A DNA stretch of 64,000 nucleotides, taken from assembly GCA_036873755.1 (NCBI GenBank), contig JAVTVY010047994.1, forward strand, positions 158,171 through 222,170. Direction: 5' to 3'. A program made the translations under genes and the position numbers. The first letter of the stretch is position 1. The number at the start of each line of letters is the position of its first letter. Shown piece after piece: positions 53,440 to 64,000 of the stretch. Below the pieces are notes generated by a model, which saw only the letters and a program-made list of their open reading frames with translations, was not told the origin of the DNA and made no database searches. This DNA is from Hanleya hanleyi. Lineage: Eukaryota; Mollusca; Polyplacophora; Lepidopleurida; Hanleyidae.

Positions 53440-55850
53440 TGTAGGGTATGGATGTATCAACAGATCAGGGTATGGAGTATAGAACTAAGCATGCTAAGTA
53501 TTACAGTTCTACAGATACAGTTAGTTGCATTCAAGCATATAAGACAGAAACAGAAATTAATACGAAGCTGCGTATCTGAAAATCCCTCGGCTCTGGGTAC
53601 ATTCATAATGTATTCAATTTGAACCAAGATGTCAGGAACACCAAGCAGTCAAGTCATAAATATGCAGATTACCAAAAATTTTGCAATTAGAAATGGCCCC
53701 TAAGGTTTTCATTCAATCAGAGAAACTGGTTCATTACATAAGTTTCTTGATGCATCAATGAGGTATACCAAATTTTACATCAAGCATTTGAACGGTATCA
53801 GAGATAGAGATCATTAATGATTTCGCATAAATTAAAGATGGCCGCCACTCAGAGAAACTGATGTGGTTATTCATTGAAAGTCTCTTGAAACATTGATGCT
53901 GTATACCAAATTTCGTATAGAACACTCAAATGGTATCAGAGATATACATCATTAAAGATTTTGCATTAATTAAAGATGGCCACCAAGGTTTCCGCCCAAT
54001 CAGAGAAACCAGAACTGTCATTTGTGGTAATTCTCTTGATGCACGATGATGTATACCAAATTTTACATTGAGCACTTGAACGGTATCAGAGAACGAGATC
54101 ATTAATGATTTTGCATAAATTAAAGATGGCCGCCCATCCTTCCCTCCACTCAGAGGAACTGATGTGGTTATTCATTGCAAGTCTCTTGATACATCGATGC
54201 TGTATACCAAGTTTGGTATAGAACACTGAAATGGTATCAGAGATATACATCATTAAAGATTTTGCATAAATTAAAGATGGCCACCAAGGTTTCCGCCCAA
54301 TCAGAGAAACCAGAACTGTCATTTGTCGTAAGTCTCTTGATGCATCGATGATGTATACCAAATTTTACATTGAGCACTTGAACGGTATCAGAGAATGAGA
54401 TCATTAATGATTTTGCATAAATTAAAGACGGCCACTCATCCTTCCCTCCACTCAGAGGAACTGATGCGGTTATTCATTGCAAGTCTCTTGATACATCGAT
54501 GCTGTATACCAAGTTTGGTATAGAACACTTAAATGGTATCAGAGATATACATCATTAAAGTTTTTGCATAAATTAAAGATGGCCGCCAAGGTTTTCGGTC
54601 AATCAGGTCCCGATTCAAAGTATCTGGATGTATCGATGATGTATACCAACTTTCATATAAAACAAGTGAATGGTAACAGAGATATGTATCATTATCGATT
54701 TTGCATAAATTAAAGATGGCCTCCATGATTTCCAGCTAATCAGAAAAGCCGGTTTGGTAATTCATTGAAAGTTGCTTGATGTATCGATGATGTATACCAA
54801 CTTTCGTATTGAACAGTCGAATGGTTTCCAAGATATGGATCATTATCCATTTTGCATAAAATTAAAGATGGCCGCCAAGGTTTCCACCCAATCAGGTCCC
54901 AATTCAATAGGCTTCTGGTCCTTGACTAGGTAAATAAGCATACCAAATTTGGAATTCTTCAGTGGAACCGTTTCCCGGTTATCTCGCTCACGTACGGACG
55001 TACAAGACGACGACAATACCCCATGGCCAAAATTGGCCGAGGGGTAATATACCTGTAAAGGGGCATAATTCTGTAAAATATGGGCCGAGGGAAGCCACTT
55101 TCGATACGCATCTGACTTAGCTCTAGATAAATGAGTGTTAAAAATTTGGTGGCTGTGTCTCCAGCGGTTTTGCCTAAAATGCGGTACTGTAATGGTCGGA
55201 CATACATGGCGACGACAATACCCCGAGGCCAAAATGGCCGAGGGGTAAGAATACAAGAACATAAATAAGTTTTCAAAATTTAGCACCTGCACTGAACACG
55301 GATATTCAGAAATAACATTCAACTACAGATCACAAAATCGGAGATTATTAGTATCCGAAAGGGGCATAACTCCATAAAATACGGGCCGAGACAACTAATT
55401 TTTTTGCAGGTATCTAGAATACAACTGGATAAAAAAGTTTCCTCATAATTTGGTAGCTGTACCAAACACAGTTAATTATATATAACTGGTTACATTCAAG
55501 CATATATCACAAAATCAAAGATAACTGCACCCAAAAAGGGGCATAACTCTGTAAAATAAGGGCCGAGGCGAGTAATTTTTTGTTGGCTTCTAGAATACAA
55601 CAATATAAACAAGTTTTCAAAATATAATAGCTATATAGTTGGTTACATTCAAGAATATAGGACAGAAATAGAAATTAATATATCTGTAAAGGGGCATAAC
55701 TCTGTAAAATATGGGCCGAGGGGAGCCAATTTTGATAGTCGTCTGATTAAGCACTAGATAAATAAGTGTACAAAATTTGGTGGTTGTGTCTCAAGCGGTA
55801 TTGCCTAAAATGCGGTAACGGACAGACGTACATCGCAACGCCCTTATGAA
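53440..55850 (+). repeat. family C tandem-core elements
   Basis: Units of about 170-190 bp contain 'AAGGGGCATAACTCTGTAAA' and ATATGGGCCGAGGGGAGCCA (near 55058, 55360, 55540, 55690). A terminus with TACATGGCGACGACAATACC and the stem CGAGGCCAAAATGGCCGAGG lies at 55195-55248, and a second end with CGGTAACGGACAGACGTACA at about 55815-55850. Probably two adjacent elements. A family A element is nested at 53561-55047. Confidence 0.65.
53561..55047 (+). mobile_element. HINE-like element, family A copy 4, with empty site nearby
   Basis: It starts TACGAAGCTGCGTATCTGAA and ends AAAATTGGCCGAGGGGTAA, with about seven core units. The host reads ...CAGAAATTAA / TATACCTGTAAAGGGGC..., and the uninterrupted equivalent ATAGAAATTAATATATCTGT occurs at about 55665-55690. 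Comparison shows insertion between A and T with no target duplication, as in Helitron-type rolling-circle transposition. Confidence 0.8.
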
Positions 55851-55856
55851 TATATA

Positions 55857-56025
55857 CTACACTTTACCATAAAATACTACAGCAAACTTGTGGTAAACTG
55901 AGGTATTTTATAGTAAACTATAGATGAGGTATAGTATTTTGTGGTACTCTATAGTTACTACAGTGTACTACAGTGTCAGTGTAGTATTTAGTACAGCAGT
56001 ACTTTAATATACTACAACTAGAGGC
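55857..56025. repeat. TACTACA/TGTAGTA-rich palindromic stretch
   Basis: Many short inverted strings (ACTACA, TGTAGT, GGTATTTTATAGTAAAC) give a hairpin-prone, low-complexity stretch. No clear element ends are seen. Confidence 0.5.
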
Positions 56026-57630
56026 CACGGCCACACTTGATCCCATCGGACTAGTGTGAACTTGCCGTCCCTTTCACATGAGCAATAAAAATCTCTGGTA
56101 TAGACATGATAGACAGATGAAGGGCATTCAATAAGGGGAAACAGAAATAGATAAAAGGGGTGGGCACCCACCAACCACCCGCTCTGATAAGAGGAGCATT
56201 CAAGTGGCTCTCTATTATGTGTAAGGAAATGTTCACATGTATTGTTGGTTAATGTAAAATGTTAAAGGCATAGTACGATAGGCCCAGGTGTATTATACAG
56301 ACAAGGGACATATTTACCAAATACATAAACATGGGTCTGTGCCTGATAAATTGAAACCTTTTGGGGTTAAAATTATCCCAATATTGCAGACATCACACAA
56401 ATTTCAGCTTCTACCAAAGACATATTGGAGATATATATGCTCAAAGACAATATATGAGGGTCGGGTGAGGGCTAGTTTGGGAGATAGAGGGTGCGGCTCA
56501 GAGACCTGGGGATGGGGACATGCTCTCCTTGAGGGTAGTGGTAGGTGTGCTGAGATGAAAGCAATAGAAAGCTCCCTGTACATGAAACAACCACATTGAC
56601 AACTGCATGCCATCATGTCAGTCCGAAAAAACACAAGGTGGCATTCAATTCAATTCAGGAAACTAATCATATACACAGTGTGCAACCAAACTTTAGGAAC
56701 TCAGTTGTAATTAATATAGTAAGTTACAGGTGTGGACACAAATGGTTCCTGCAGAAGCTTTAGGGTAAATCATATGATGTGAGATACAATTATTTGATAG
56801 CAAAATGGATAGAAATGTTGTCCTTCATTTAAGATGACACGAATTTCGAAAACTAGGGGTTCAGTACTGCGGGGATTTCCCCGCCAGTTCAGGGTTTCAT
56901 ATAAGTCCAAATTTTTTGCCACCGGATACTGAAAATTCAATATATTTTTTCACCTGAATTGAGTATTTTTACGTTTTTGTCGCCGGCCGACAGACTTCTA
57001 TTGAGTTTATTTCTAATTTTGCAACCACCATAAGGGACCGTATCCATCCAACGTTCGTTTGCTAGACGTTTTAAACGATGAAAAAAACGTCCATGCAAAC
57101 GATGGGTGTATGAGTTGATCGTTTTTTAAAAAACGTCTGTCAGATAAAAACGATCGCCGGAAATCTCCGGCAACCTACGGTAAGGGTGCCGGTCGTCTTT
57201 TCACACCTCGAACAAAGGTGCAGACGTTTTCTAGCAAACGATTGAAAGTCTCCTGGCAAACGATCGGCTCGAAAGTAGTCCCGCTTTACAGACGCAAAAA
57301 CAACAACAAGGGCCGTGTCGCTTGAGGCCGTGAAAAACGGATTATGAGAACAGAACACAAATTAATGTTTTCTTTTCCAGATTTTTGCTATACGTGTGCT
57401 GCTTGACTATATTTTAGAATCGGTTACGGTGTAATTCGTTAATAAACAAAATATTATGGAACCATGATATCGTTTTATGAACGTGCGATTCGAATCTTAT
57501 GTATTTTGCAGAATACGGGCTTTGCGCATTTTGGAATGCGGCTTTCAAAAAAGTCAGTCTAGATTACCATTTGATTTTTATTTCACCATGCATAACAATA
57601 ATGTTTAGTAAACAAAATATAATAGTGGCG
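56026..57630. other. no gene recognised
   Basis: 56690-56840 is a diverged copy of part of the duplicated segment at 62921-63836 (GTGTGGACACAAATGGTTC, AATCATATGATGT). 57040-57260 has many AAACGAT/ATCGTTT strings and resembles 62060-62200 in reverse. Frames at 56288-56599 and 57140-57358 have no domain. Confidence 0.4.
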
Positions 57631-57631
57631 G

Positions 57632-57663
57632 GATGAAAACCCCGAGGGGTTTGTTTTATCCCA
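57632..57663. repeat. perfect-ended hairpin
   Basis: GGGATGAAAACCCC and GGGGTTTGTTTTATCCC pair around GA, in an AT-rich context. It lies 0.14 kb beyond the RT fragment on its 3' side, so it may belong to the LINE 3' end. Confidence 0.5.
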
Positions 57664-57800
57664 AAATAATTATTATATTTACAAAGATGATAATATGTGG
57701 TAAACACTATCATAGTGAGACAAAAACACAAATTTAATTTCCAACTTCCACAGACGGCAAACAGAATAGATGTCTAATTATGTTCCAGTAATAAATACGA

Positions 57801-58135
57801 TTATATCCTCGATTTGAATAATGAGAGCGAAACGTGAGATTTTAACTGAGAGGGTAAATTGTTCCATATTTTGGGACCCTTTATTTTAGTACTATAAGAA
57901 AAGTCAGAGTAGTAAAAATCGCGATATAAATTTAATTCAGCCTGTCTAGTTGGGTACCTGTGGACAACAGATAATTTTGAAAAATATGATCTGAAAGTGT
58001 TTTGAATTAGGTCTGTATGATTGAAAAATTTGTCAACAAAAATTAACACCTGGTAGTCGTTTATTTGTTTTATGGACAATATTTGTAATTTTTGGAATGA
58101 GATGATCATAGTTTTACTTTAACAATTATTATCAC
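57801..58135 (-). pseudogene. LINE RT C-terminal tail fragment
   Basis: The minus-strand frame includes 'IFVDKFFNHTDLIQNTF', 'VVHRYPTRQAELNLY' and 'KIKGPKIWNNLPSQLKSHVS' before LSLFKSRI. Y-x-T-R-Q followed by G-P-K-I-W-N-x-L-P is the standard tail of CR1/L2/RTE-like LINE proteins after the RT. The frame is open for 102 codons. Nothing upstream is preserved, so it is a 5'-truncated copy. Confidence 0.75.
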
Positions 58136-58737
58136 GTTTGATTACAGATAAATGTCGAGTGAAACATTAGAATCTAATGCGTATATTTTTTCTCTTTCAG
58201 GACGATGCGTAAACGCAGAAATTTACAAGACAAGACATTCACCATAGATAACGGTTTTGTAATGGTGTAACTCATAATTTTGTTTTTGTTTAATTTGCGC
58301 TTTTGAAGCACGCCTTGTTTGGTAAGCTTTTGAAGTTACATCTGCAAATATCTGTACGTGATGAGTACTCTATTCATCTGAAGTTTTGTAATTTCGATAG
58401 AAGTCGGATACCCGTGGTTGTACATTTACAACTTTTAGAGCAACGCCGCATGGCATTTTCATACAGAGAGATACTTATTTTGTCACCTGGTATCGTCGAT
58501 TCAGTTATGAGAGATCGTGTATGTAATTAACAAGAAACACTGCGATAGTCTTGTTTCGCCGTTGGGATTCGAGTGGGTAATCAAAATAACCATTGTTTAT
58601 TACTGCTTAATTTGCTATGGGTTGTATCCCATCGTGTTAATTCCTCAATTTCTCACATGTCATTTATTACTCTTCATAGCGCATATTTGTTGATCTCTCT
58701 CGAAAGTCAAGCTGTGTATAGACCAATAGAACAGACA
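58136..58737. other. no gene recognised
   Basis: The plus-strand frame 58303-58530 has no recognisable domain, and no repeat partner is found. Confidence 0.35.
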
Positions 58738-58739
58738 AC

Positions 58740-60136
58740 ATGAAGCTGCGCTATCCAAAGCCCTCGGCTCTGAACCCCAGCTATTATAATAAGGGTGTCT
58801 CTACCAATTGATTGGCTTGTGGGAAGAAATATTTACCCATGGTATTGTAAGTGTACTTTCCTTGAAAAAAAAAAGTTTTCCTCCCCTTAAATTAATTTGT
58901 TTCTTGAATAAATTGAAAGAGCTGTATCGATGTCTCACCAAAACAACAGTACACATGGCTAGATAAATACAGTACATGTATACTAAATGGCACATGTATG
59001 TCATTTTCAAAACAGATTTGCAAGCATTCTTTGCATTGTCTAAGAGAATAAATGAATAAATCAGTCATCCAATCAATAAATAAATGTGATAGTATACAAA
59101 CATGATATAGAAATTATATGCAAACTTAACATAGGAATTAGTGGATTTTGTTAGACAAGGGGCACAACTCTGCAAAATACTTTCTGACACGACTCATTTT
59201 CAATAGGCATCTAGTTCAGGTCAAGAGAAACAACTGTATCACGTTAGGATGTTGTATATGGAACGGTTCTGAAATTATCACAACAACAAATCATAAATGG
59301 ATTTTTATTTGTAAAATGGGGCATAACTCTGCAAAATATTGTCCGAGATGACTCATTTTCGATAGGCTTCTAATTTACGTGAAGATAAATAGATGTAACA
59401 AGTTTGGTTGCCATGCATGAAATGGTTCTGTAGATATCGCGGTGACGGATTTTATTAGACAAGGGGCATAACTCTGCAAAATACTTTCTCACACGACGCA
59501 TTTTCGATAGGCATCTAGTTCCGGTCAAGAGAAACAACTGTATCACGTTAGGATGTTGTATATGGAACGGTTCTGAAATTATCACAAGAACAAATCATAA
59601 ATGGATTTATATTTGTAAAAAGGGGCATAACTCTGCAAAATATTGTCCGAGATGACTCATTTTCGATAGGCTTCTGATTTACGTGAAGATAAATAGATGT
59701 AACAAGTTTGGTTGCCATGCATGAAACAGTTCTGTAGATATCGCGGTAACGGATTTTATTAGACAAGGGGCATAACTCTGCAAAATACTTTCCGACACGA
59801 CTCATTTTTGATAGGCACCTAGTTCAGGTCAAGAGAAACAACTGTATCACGTTAGGATGTTGTATATGGAACGGTTCTGAAATTATCACAATAACAAATC
59901 ATAAATGGATTTTTATTTGTAAAAAGGGGCATAACTCTGCAAAATATTGTCCGAGATGACTCATTTTCGATAGGCTTCTGATTTACGTGAAGATAAATAG
60001 ATGTACCAAGTTTGGTTGCCATGCATGAAACGGTTCTGTAGATATCGCGGTAACGGACGGACGGACGTACGGACGTACGGACAGCCGTACATGATGACGA
60101 CAATACCCCTAGGCCAAATTTGGCCGAGGGGTAAAA
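58740..60136 (+). mobile_element. tandem-core element, family D (termini like family A)
   Basis: The 5' end ATGAAGCTGCGCTATCCAAA then GCCCTCGGCTCTG is clearly related to family A. The 3' end has GGACGGACGTACGGAC, TGATGACGACAATACCCC, the stem AGGCCAAATTTGGCC and GAGGGGTAAAA. The core differs: about three ~300-bp dimers, each with an 'ACAAGGGGCATAACTCTGCA' half and a 'ATTGTCCGAGATGACTCATT' half (59140-60055). The long minus-strand frames here follow the repeats. Confidence 0.75.
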
Positions 60137-61129
60137 AAGCTGATCACTTTACTATTATTATGGCTAGACAATAAATTGACAGCTTGGCAATATTGTTTAC
60201 TAATCAAGCAGGATTCTTACCTATATGCTCACCGGAAATTAGTTTCTTCCACGTATAGTCCTGCTGGATAGGGATATGGGACTTTCTTGCACAATCATAT
60301 GTTTATTGGTTAGAATCTTACAACAAAATATAAACATAACGAAGAAATATGTGCATATACGAATAATATTATCCGGAGAGAAGGCGGTCATTCCTCTAGT
60401 TTCAATATGTCCATGGAGCAAACAAACCTGCAATGTAGAATAAAAGTGCGTTAAGTTGACCATAATAAATAAAACACCGATAATCAAATATTTGGATCGG
60501 TTTCGATAAAGTCTCAAATAAACGATTGGTTGTCAAAAAATACATCTGTCTCAGCGCATTGCCGAGAAATTCACTTCAATCTAAAACATTAAAAATGCTT
60601 GAATGAAGACTCAATGGAAATTCACACCTCCACTTTCTCTGAAGTAGCGATGTTCAAATATCAGGGGCACCAAATATTCTCCCGTGACAATTCTTTTTCA
60701 TGGCACCCACCAAAGTATAGCTCTAGAAACTTTCTGGATAATTTTAATGTATTCGACTTGTGAATTGAAGGATCGTGAATATAGCGTTTTCCTCTCTGAT
60801 CTGGTATATCGCCATGAACGTTTCGACAGACACGTGTTCTACACCGCTCTTTATTTTCCCGCCATGCGGGAGCAGTCCTGTGTCGACTTTTCTATGCTGG
60901 GGATAAACGGCAGTCGAAATGGAAGGCCACGTGCGTGTACGTGTGTGCTCCTTGACCGTACACAAGCTGGGGTTTTTTTCCAGACAGACACGTAGAATAA
61001 ATTGCGATATTTCTAAAATATTAAAGCTAAACGCGCGTGTTGATGACATGATTTTCCCTATGGACTGCAATACAGTACACAGGCCAAATACATAAGAAAC
61101 CTTTCCATTTTTTGGTTTATTTAACGTAA
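60137..61129. other. no gene recognised
   Basis: The minus-strand frame 60744-61211 and the plus-strand frame 60684-60995 overlap and have no domain. Confidence 0.35.
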
Positions 61130-61600
61130 AACAGAGTCGATTTGCCGAGAATTTTCGGCGATATACCGACATTAGTTTTTTTTTTATCAATTTCCTTGAA
61201 AACACATTCATAAAATAAAATATTTAAATACATTTTTTATCTCGAGTGTTATAGAATCATGAAAATATAAATATCATTTCTGTCTCTTCAGCTCTTTTCA
61301 TGTTATATTTATTGGGAAAAGTGTAACACGATTTGCCAGTGAGGTATTAAAACGTGCTCTGAAGTGAACGAATTTCAGTGGAATTCCCCGCAAATCGTGT
61401 TACACGTTTACCGGTAAACATTACAAGAAAACCGCTGAAGATACAAAAATCATAACATAGTTTCATGGTCCCATAATACTCGCGATGAAAAATATTTATT
61501 TAGATTTCTATTGTATCCATGCATTTTCAAGGAAAGTGATCAAAACCTAGTGTCGGCATTATCGCGAAAATTTCCAGGCGAATCGACACCATTTTTCCAC
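61130..61600. repeat. imperfect palindrome of about 470 bp
   Basis: GTGTAACACGATTTGC (61321-61336) and GCAAATCGTGTTACAC (61392-61407) form the inner stem. Weaker pairing continues outward through TCTTCAGC / GCTGAAGA, TTTCCTTGAAAA / TTTTCAAGGAAA and GTCGATTTGCC / GGCGAATCGAC. It could be an old MITE. No target duplication is evident. Confidence 0.65.
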
Positions 61601-62409
61601 GGTAGACTTCCGTATCGCCCTGAATAACAAGGAAATATTTATCAACCTAAATATTTTTGAAACGGGTATTTCTTTAAGTTAAATAGTAACTGAACAGAAT
61701 TCAGATCAGTAAGATATCGGCAGAGTTATCTGTTGATTACCTTTTCCGGCCTATTCAAAGAATTTGTTTACACCGTGCATACATGGGGAGGGTGTTATTA
61801 AACCATTCAGTTTTATTTGCGTACGTGACACTTCCATTATCACAGCTAGATGGTTGTCATTTTCATACAAAATTTTTGCACACAAACAGCGACTTCCCGT
61901 AATCAAACCTTTAAAACAAACGCGGAAGGCGATTAAAGTGTAATTTATTTCCCCTGTGTTAAACCCGTTTTCACATTCGCTGATAGCGCTATATTTTGTT
62001 ACACATGTGCGCAGTTGAGAGCTAAGGCACGGCCTGTTCACCCAGTGTGTATTTATGCGCAGCTTAACACGTGCGATCGTCTTTTGTCAGCCGACAATCG
62101 TTTTCTTCCAAACGACAACGTTTTCTTCCGAACGACAGCGGCACCTTCGGCAGTCTCCGGTGATAGTTTTTTTGATCGTTTGCTACACAAACATGAATTG
62201 CAGGCAAGCACCTAAAAGGTGCGTGGACCCCTCAGCCGTTTTTTTTTTAGTCAAGTAGGATCAGGGCTGCATCTAGAGCCAGTTTAGTTTTGGAAAACAT
62301 ATGGGCACCCAAAACTCAAATGAAACAAAAAACGAAAGTGTTGTTGTTGTTCAATTTGAAAGGATTTCTGAAGGAAATACTCCTAGAAAAAGCTTCTGGA
62401 AGCCTCAAT
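61601..62409. other. no gene recognised
   Basis: 62060-62200 repeats CGACAACGTTTTCTTCC-type strings and ends in TTTGATCGTTTGCTA, resembling 57130-57250 in reverse, possibly one dispersed element. No coding signal is seen. Confidence 0.4.
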
Positions 62410-62745
62410 ATCAAGTGAGTGAGTGAGTGAATAGGGTTTAACGCCGCTTTCAACATTTTTTCGGCTATATCACGACGGGGAAGGGAAGGGAGGGGAGGGG
62501 GAGGGACAGGGGCACCTACTTGTAACAGAGCAGATCTAATGCTGCCATTTTATAGTGCTGTCCCACTGAAGTATCATGCCGTAGGCAGACATGAAACCCC
62601 ACTCAGTCACATTATACTGACACCGAGCGAACCAGTCCTTGTTCTATCCTCTTAATGCTGAGCGTAAGCGAGGGAGCAACAAGTTCCATTTTTCAAGTCT
62701 TAGGTATGACCCGGCCTGGGATCGAACCCGCCTCAATATCAATCC
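62410..62745 (-). mobile_element. tRNA-type SINE
   Basis: On the minus strand it starts near a polymerase III B box (GGGTTCGATCCC, complement of 62718-62729), runs about 335 bp, and ends with the tail TCGTGATATAGCCGAAAAAA, TGTTGAAAGCGGCGTTAAAC and then CACTCACTCACTCAC (complement of 62412-62427). B box at the head and simple repeat at the tail define a SINE. A clear A box is not seen. Tails of the same family lie at 13605, 32170, 51960 and in the giant palindrome's modules. Confidence 0.75.
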
Positions 62746-62920
62746 GATTGCATAGCTGGGTATTGAATTTCATGTTAATAAACCTCTGTTTTGTGATTGA
62801 TCACAGGCTCTTTGCGCCGAAATTCACTTAAAAAAATTGGACCCTCAATAATGAATTACGAAAAGGAACTGGGAGTTTGGGATCGGAACCTGCAAAAAAT
62901 CCCTGGATACCGTATATAAC

Positions 62921-63836
62921 AGACTTCTCTTTCACGTGAGTGGTGTGCTGGGATTACAGCATGCAAGGAAGTGTAGCTTTATCAGTGGCAATTTATGCAT
63001 TGCACAAGTGTGATAACAAGTAAACACACTTATTGACACAGGCCCACCCTTATCATTATTTTGGGGGGGGGGGGAGAAGGGGGGGCATAAGCTCCAGGTA
63101 TGCAAACTGATTCAAAATTGCACACAGTCAGGCTAAAAATGGGCTCTCCTAATCACTCGTTTTACATAATTTCCAAGGTACAGTAACCTGTTTGGTGACA
63201 AAAATTGAAGCATTATGTTGTACCAGTTAAATGTGTGGACACAAATATGGTTCATGCAAAAGTTTTAGAATAAATCATATGATGTACATGTAGAATAGAA
63301 TGATTTAATAGCAAAATTTAAGAAAAATGTTGTCGTCCATTCAATGAGAATCATGAATGGACCAGGCTTTCTTGTATCAGGGAACCTTCAAAATTCACAA
63401 CGAAACATGGTCAGACTTCTCTTTCACGTGAGTGGTGTGCTGGGATTACAGCATGCAAGGAAGTGTAGCTTTATCAGTGGCAATTTATGCATTGCACAAG
63501 TGTGATAACAAGTAAACACACTTATTGACACAGGCCCACCCTTATCATTATTGGGGGGGGGGGGGGCATAAGCTCCAGGTATGCATAATTTTTTACATAA
63601 TTTCCAAGGTACAGTAAACATGTTTGGTGACAAAATTGAAGCATTATGTTGTACCAGTTAAATTTGTGGACACAAATATGGTTCATGCAAAAGTTTTAGA
63701 ATAAATCATACATGTATAATGTAGGATAGAATGATTTAATAGCAAAATTTAAGAAAAATGTTGTCCTTGAATGAGAATCATGAATGGACCAGGCTTTCTT
63801 GTATCAGGGAACCTTCAAAATTCACAACGAAACATG
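62921..63836 (+). repeat. tandem duplication, two copies of about 490 and 425 bp
   Basis: AGACTTCTCTTTCACGTGAG starts copy 1 (62921) and copy 2 (63413). Both run through GGGATTACAGCATGCAAGGA, a G-run (63061-63072; 63553-63565), TTTCCAAGGTACAGTAA and AAATCAT to AATTCACAACGAAACATG. Copy 2 lacks about 60 bp after the G-run. The frame 63424-63633 (minus) lies in copy 2 and is not conserved in copy 1. Confidence 0.85.
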
Positions 63837-64000
63837 CAACCAAGGGTTCCCGATGGGCATAGATAACAGTGCAAAAGCTAAGCCATCAATAAATTAAAAA
63901 ATTTAAAAAAATAAAAAATCATGAAATTATCACAGCCATCTGAAAATCTAATCATTTCATCTGTCAACAATCAGGAAGCTCTCACCAAAGTTTGGTCAGG

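Noticed and set aside
60684..61211. Overlapping 103- and 155-codon frames on opposite strands
   Set aside because: No domain, AT-rich, and the minus-strand frame enters the palindrome at 61130.
1..64000. tRNA and rRNA genes, bacterial-type operons and ribosome binding sites
   Set aside because: None found by eye. The only tRNA-like signal is the B box within the SINE at 62718-62729.

Overview
The window reads as repeat-saturated genomic DNA from a mollusc, most likely a gastropod. I infer this from repeat families, not from a host gene: a tRNA-type SINE ending in CACT repeats, elements ending in a hairpin of the form GGCCAAATTTTGGCC next to GACG/GTCC runs, and arrays of 'TGACCTTTGACC'. I recognise no host gene, rRNA or tRNA. 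Almost every interpretable coding trace belongs to a transposable element, and all but one are broken.

Layout. 1-267 is the end of a 9-bp-TSD element. 268 to about 11080 is one giant inverted-repeat element. Its arms (268-5460 and 6745-11080) carry, from outside in, a satellite, a SINE-tail-like module, CRE-rich subrepeats, a second module, a 21-bp minisatellite and the 3' end of a gene. The unique centre holds the only intact gene, a C2H2 zinc-finger protein (6132-7025) with a TATA box, initiator and poly(A) signal. 11437-16310 is a decayed DIRS-type retrotransposon cut by a TTAA MITE and by a Penelope-like reverse transcriptase (RT) element. 18250-21415 holds orphan 3' ends of that RT family, one split by a second 9-bp-TSD element. 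24245-28045 is a second DIRS-like element with an RT element inserted in the opposite orientation. 28560-33700 has LINE remnants around a tandem-core element of Helentron-associated (HINE-like) type. 36900-40085 is an array of TGACCT half-sites with a second HINE-like copy inside it. 41779-45856 is a foldback transposon with a 6-bp TSD, carrying two further nested insertions and sitting in a 75-bp tandem array. 46430-53100 is mostly featureless. 53440-60136 holds further tandem-core elements and a LINE tail. 60137-64000 contains a long palindrome, a SINE and a 0.45-kb duplication.

The most informative aspect is nesting. Several insertions have their empty site preserved elsewhere in the window (the opposite arm of a palindrome, or a neighbouring repeat unit), so ends and target-site duplications can be read directly: TTAA for the MITE at 8934-9412, 9 bp for the element at 44868-45316, and none for the HINE-like element at 53561-55047. 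The best candidate for something undescribed is the 10.8-kb palindromic element with its zinc-finger gene. Behind the fingers lies a domain that I recall, without being able to check, from the N-terminal part of large metazoan mobile-element proteins that also carry a B-type DNA polymerase.
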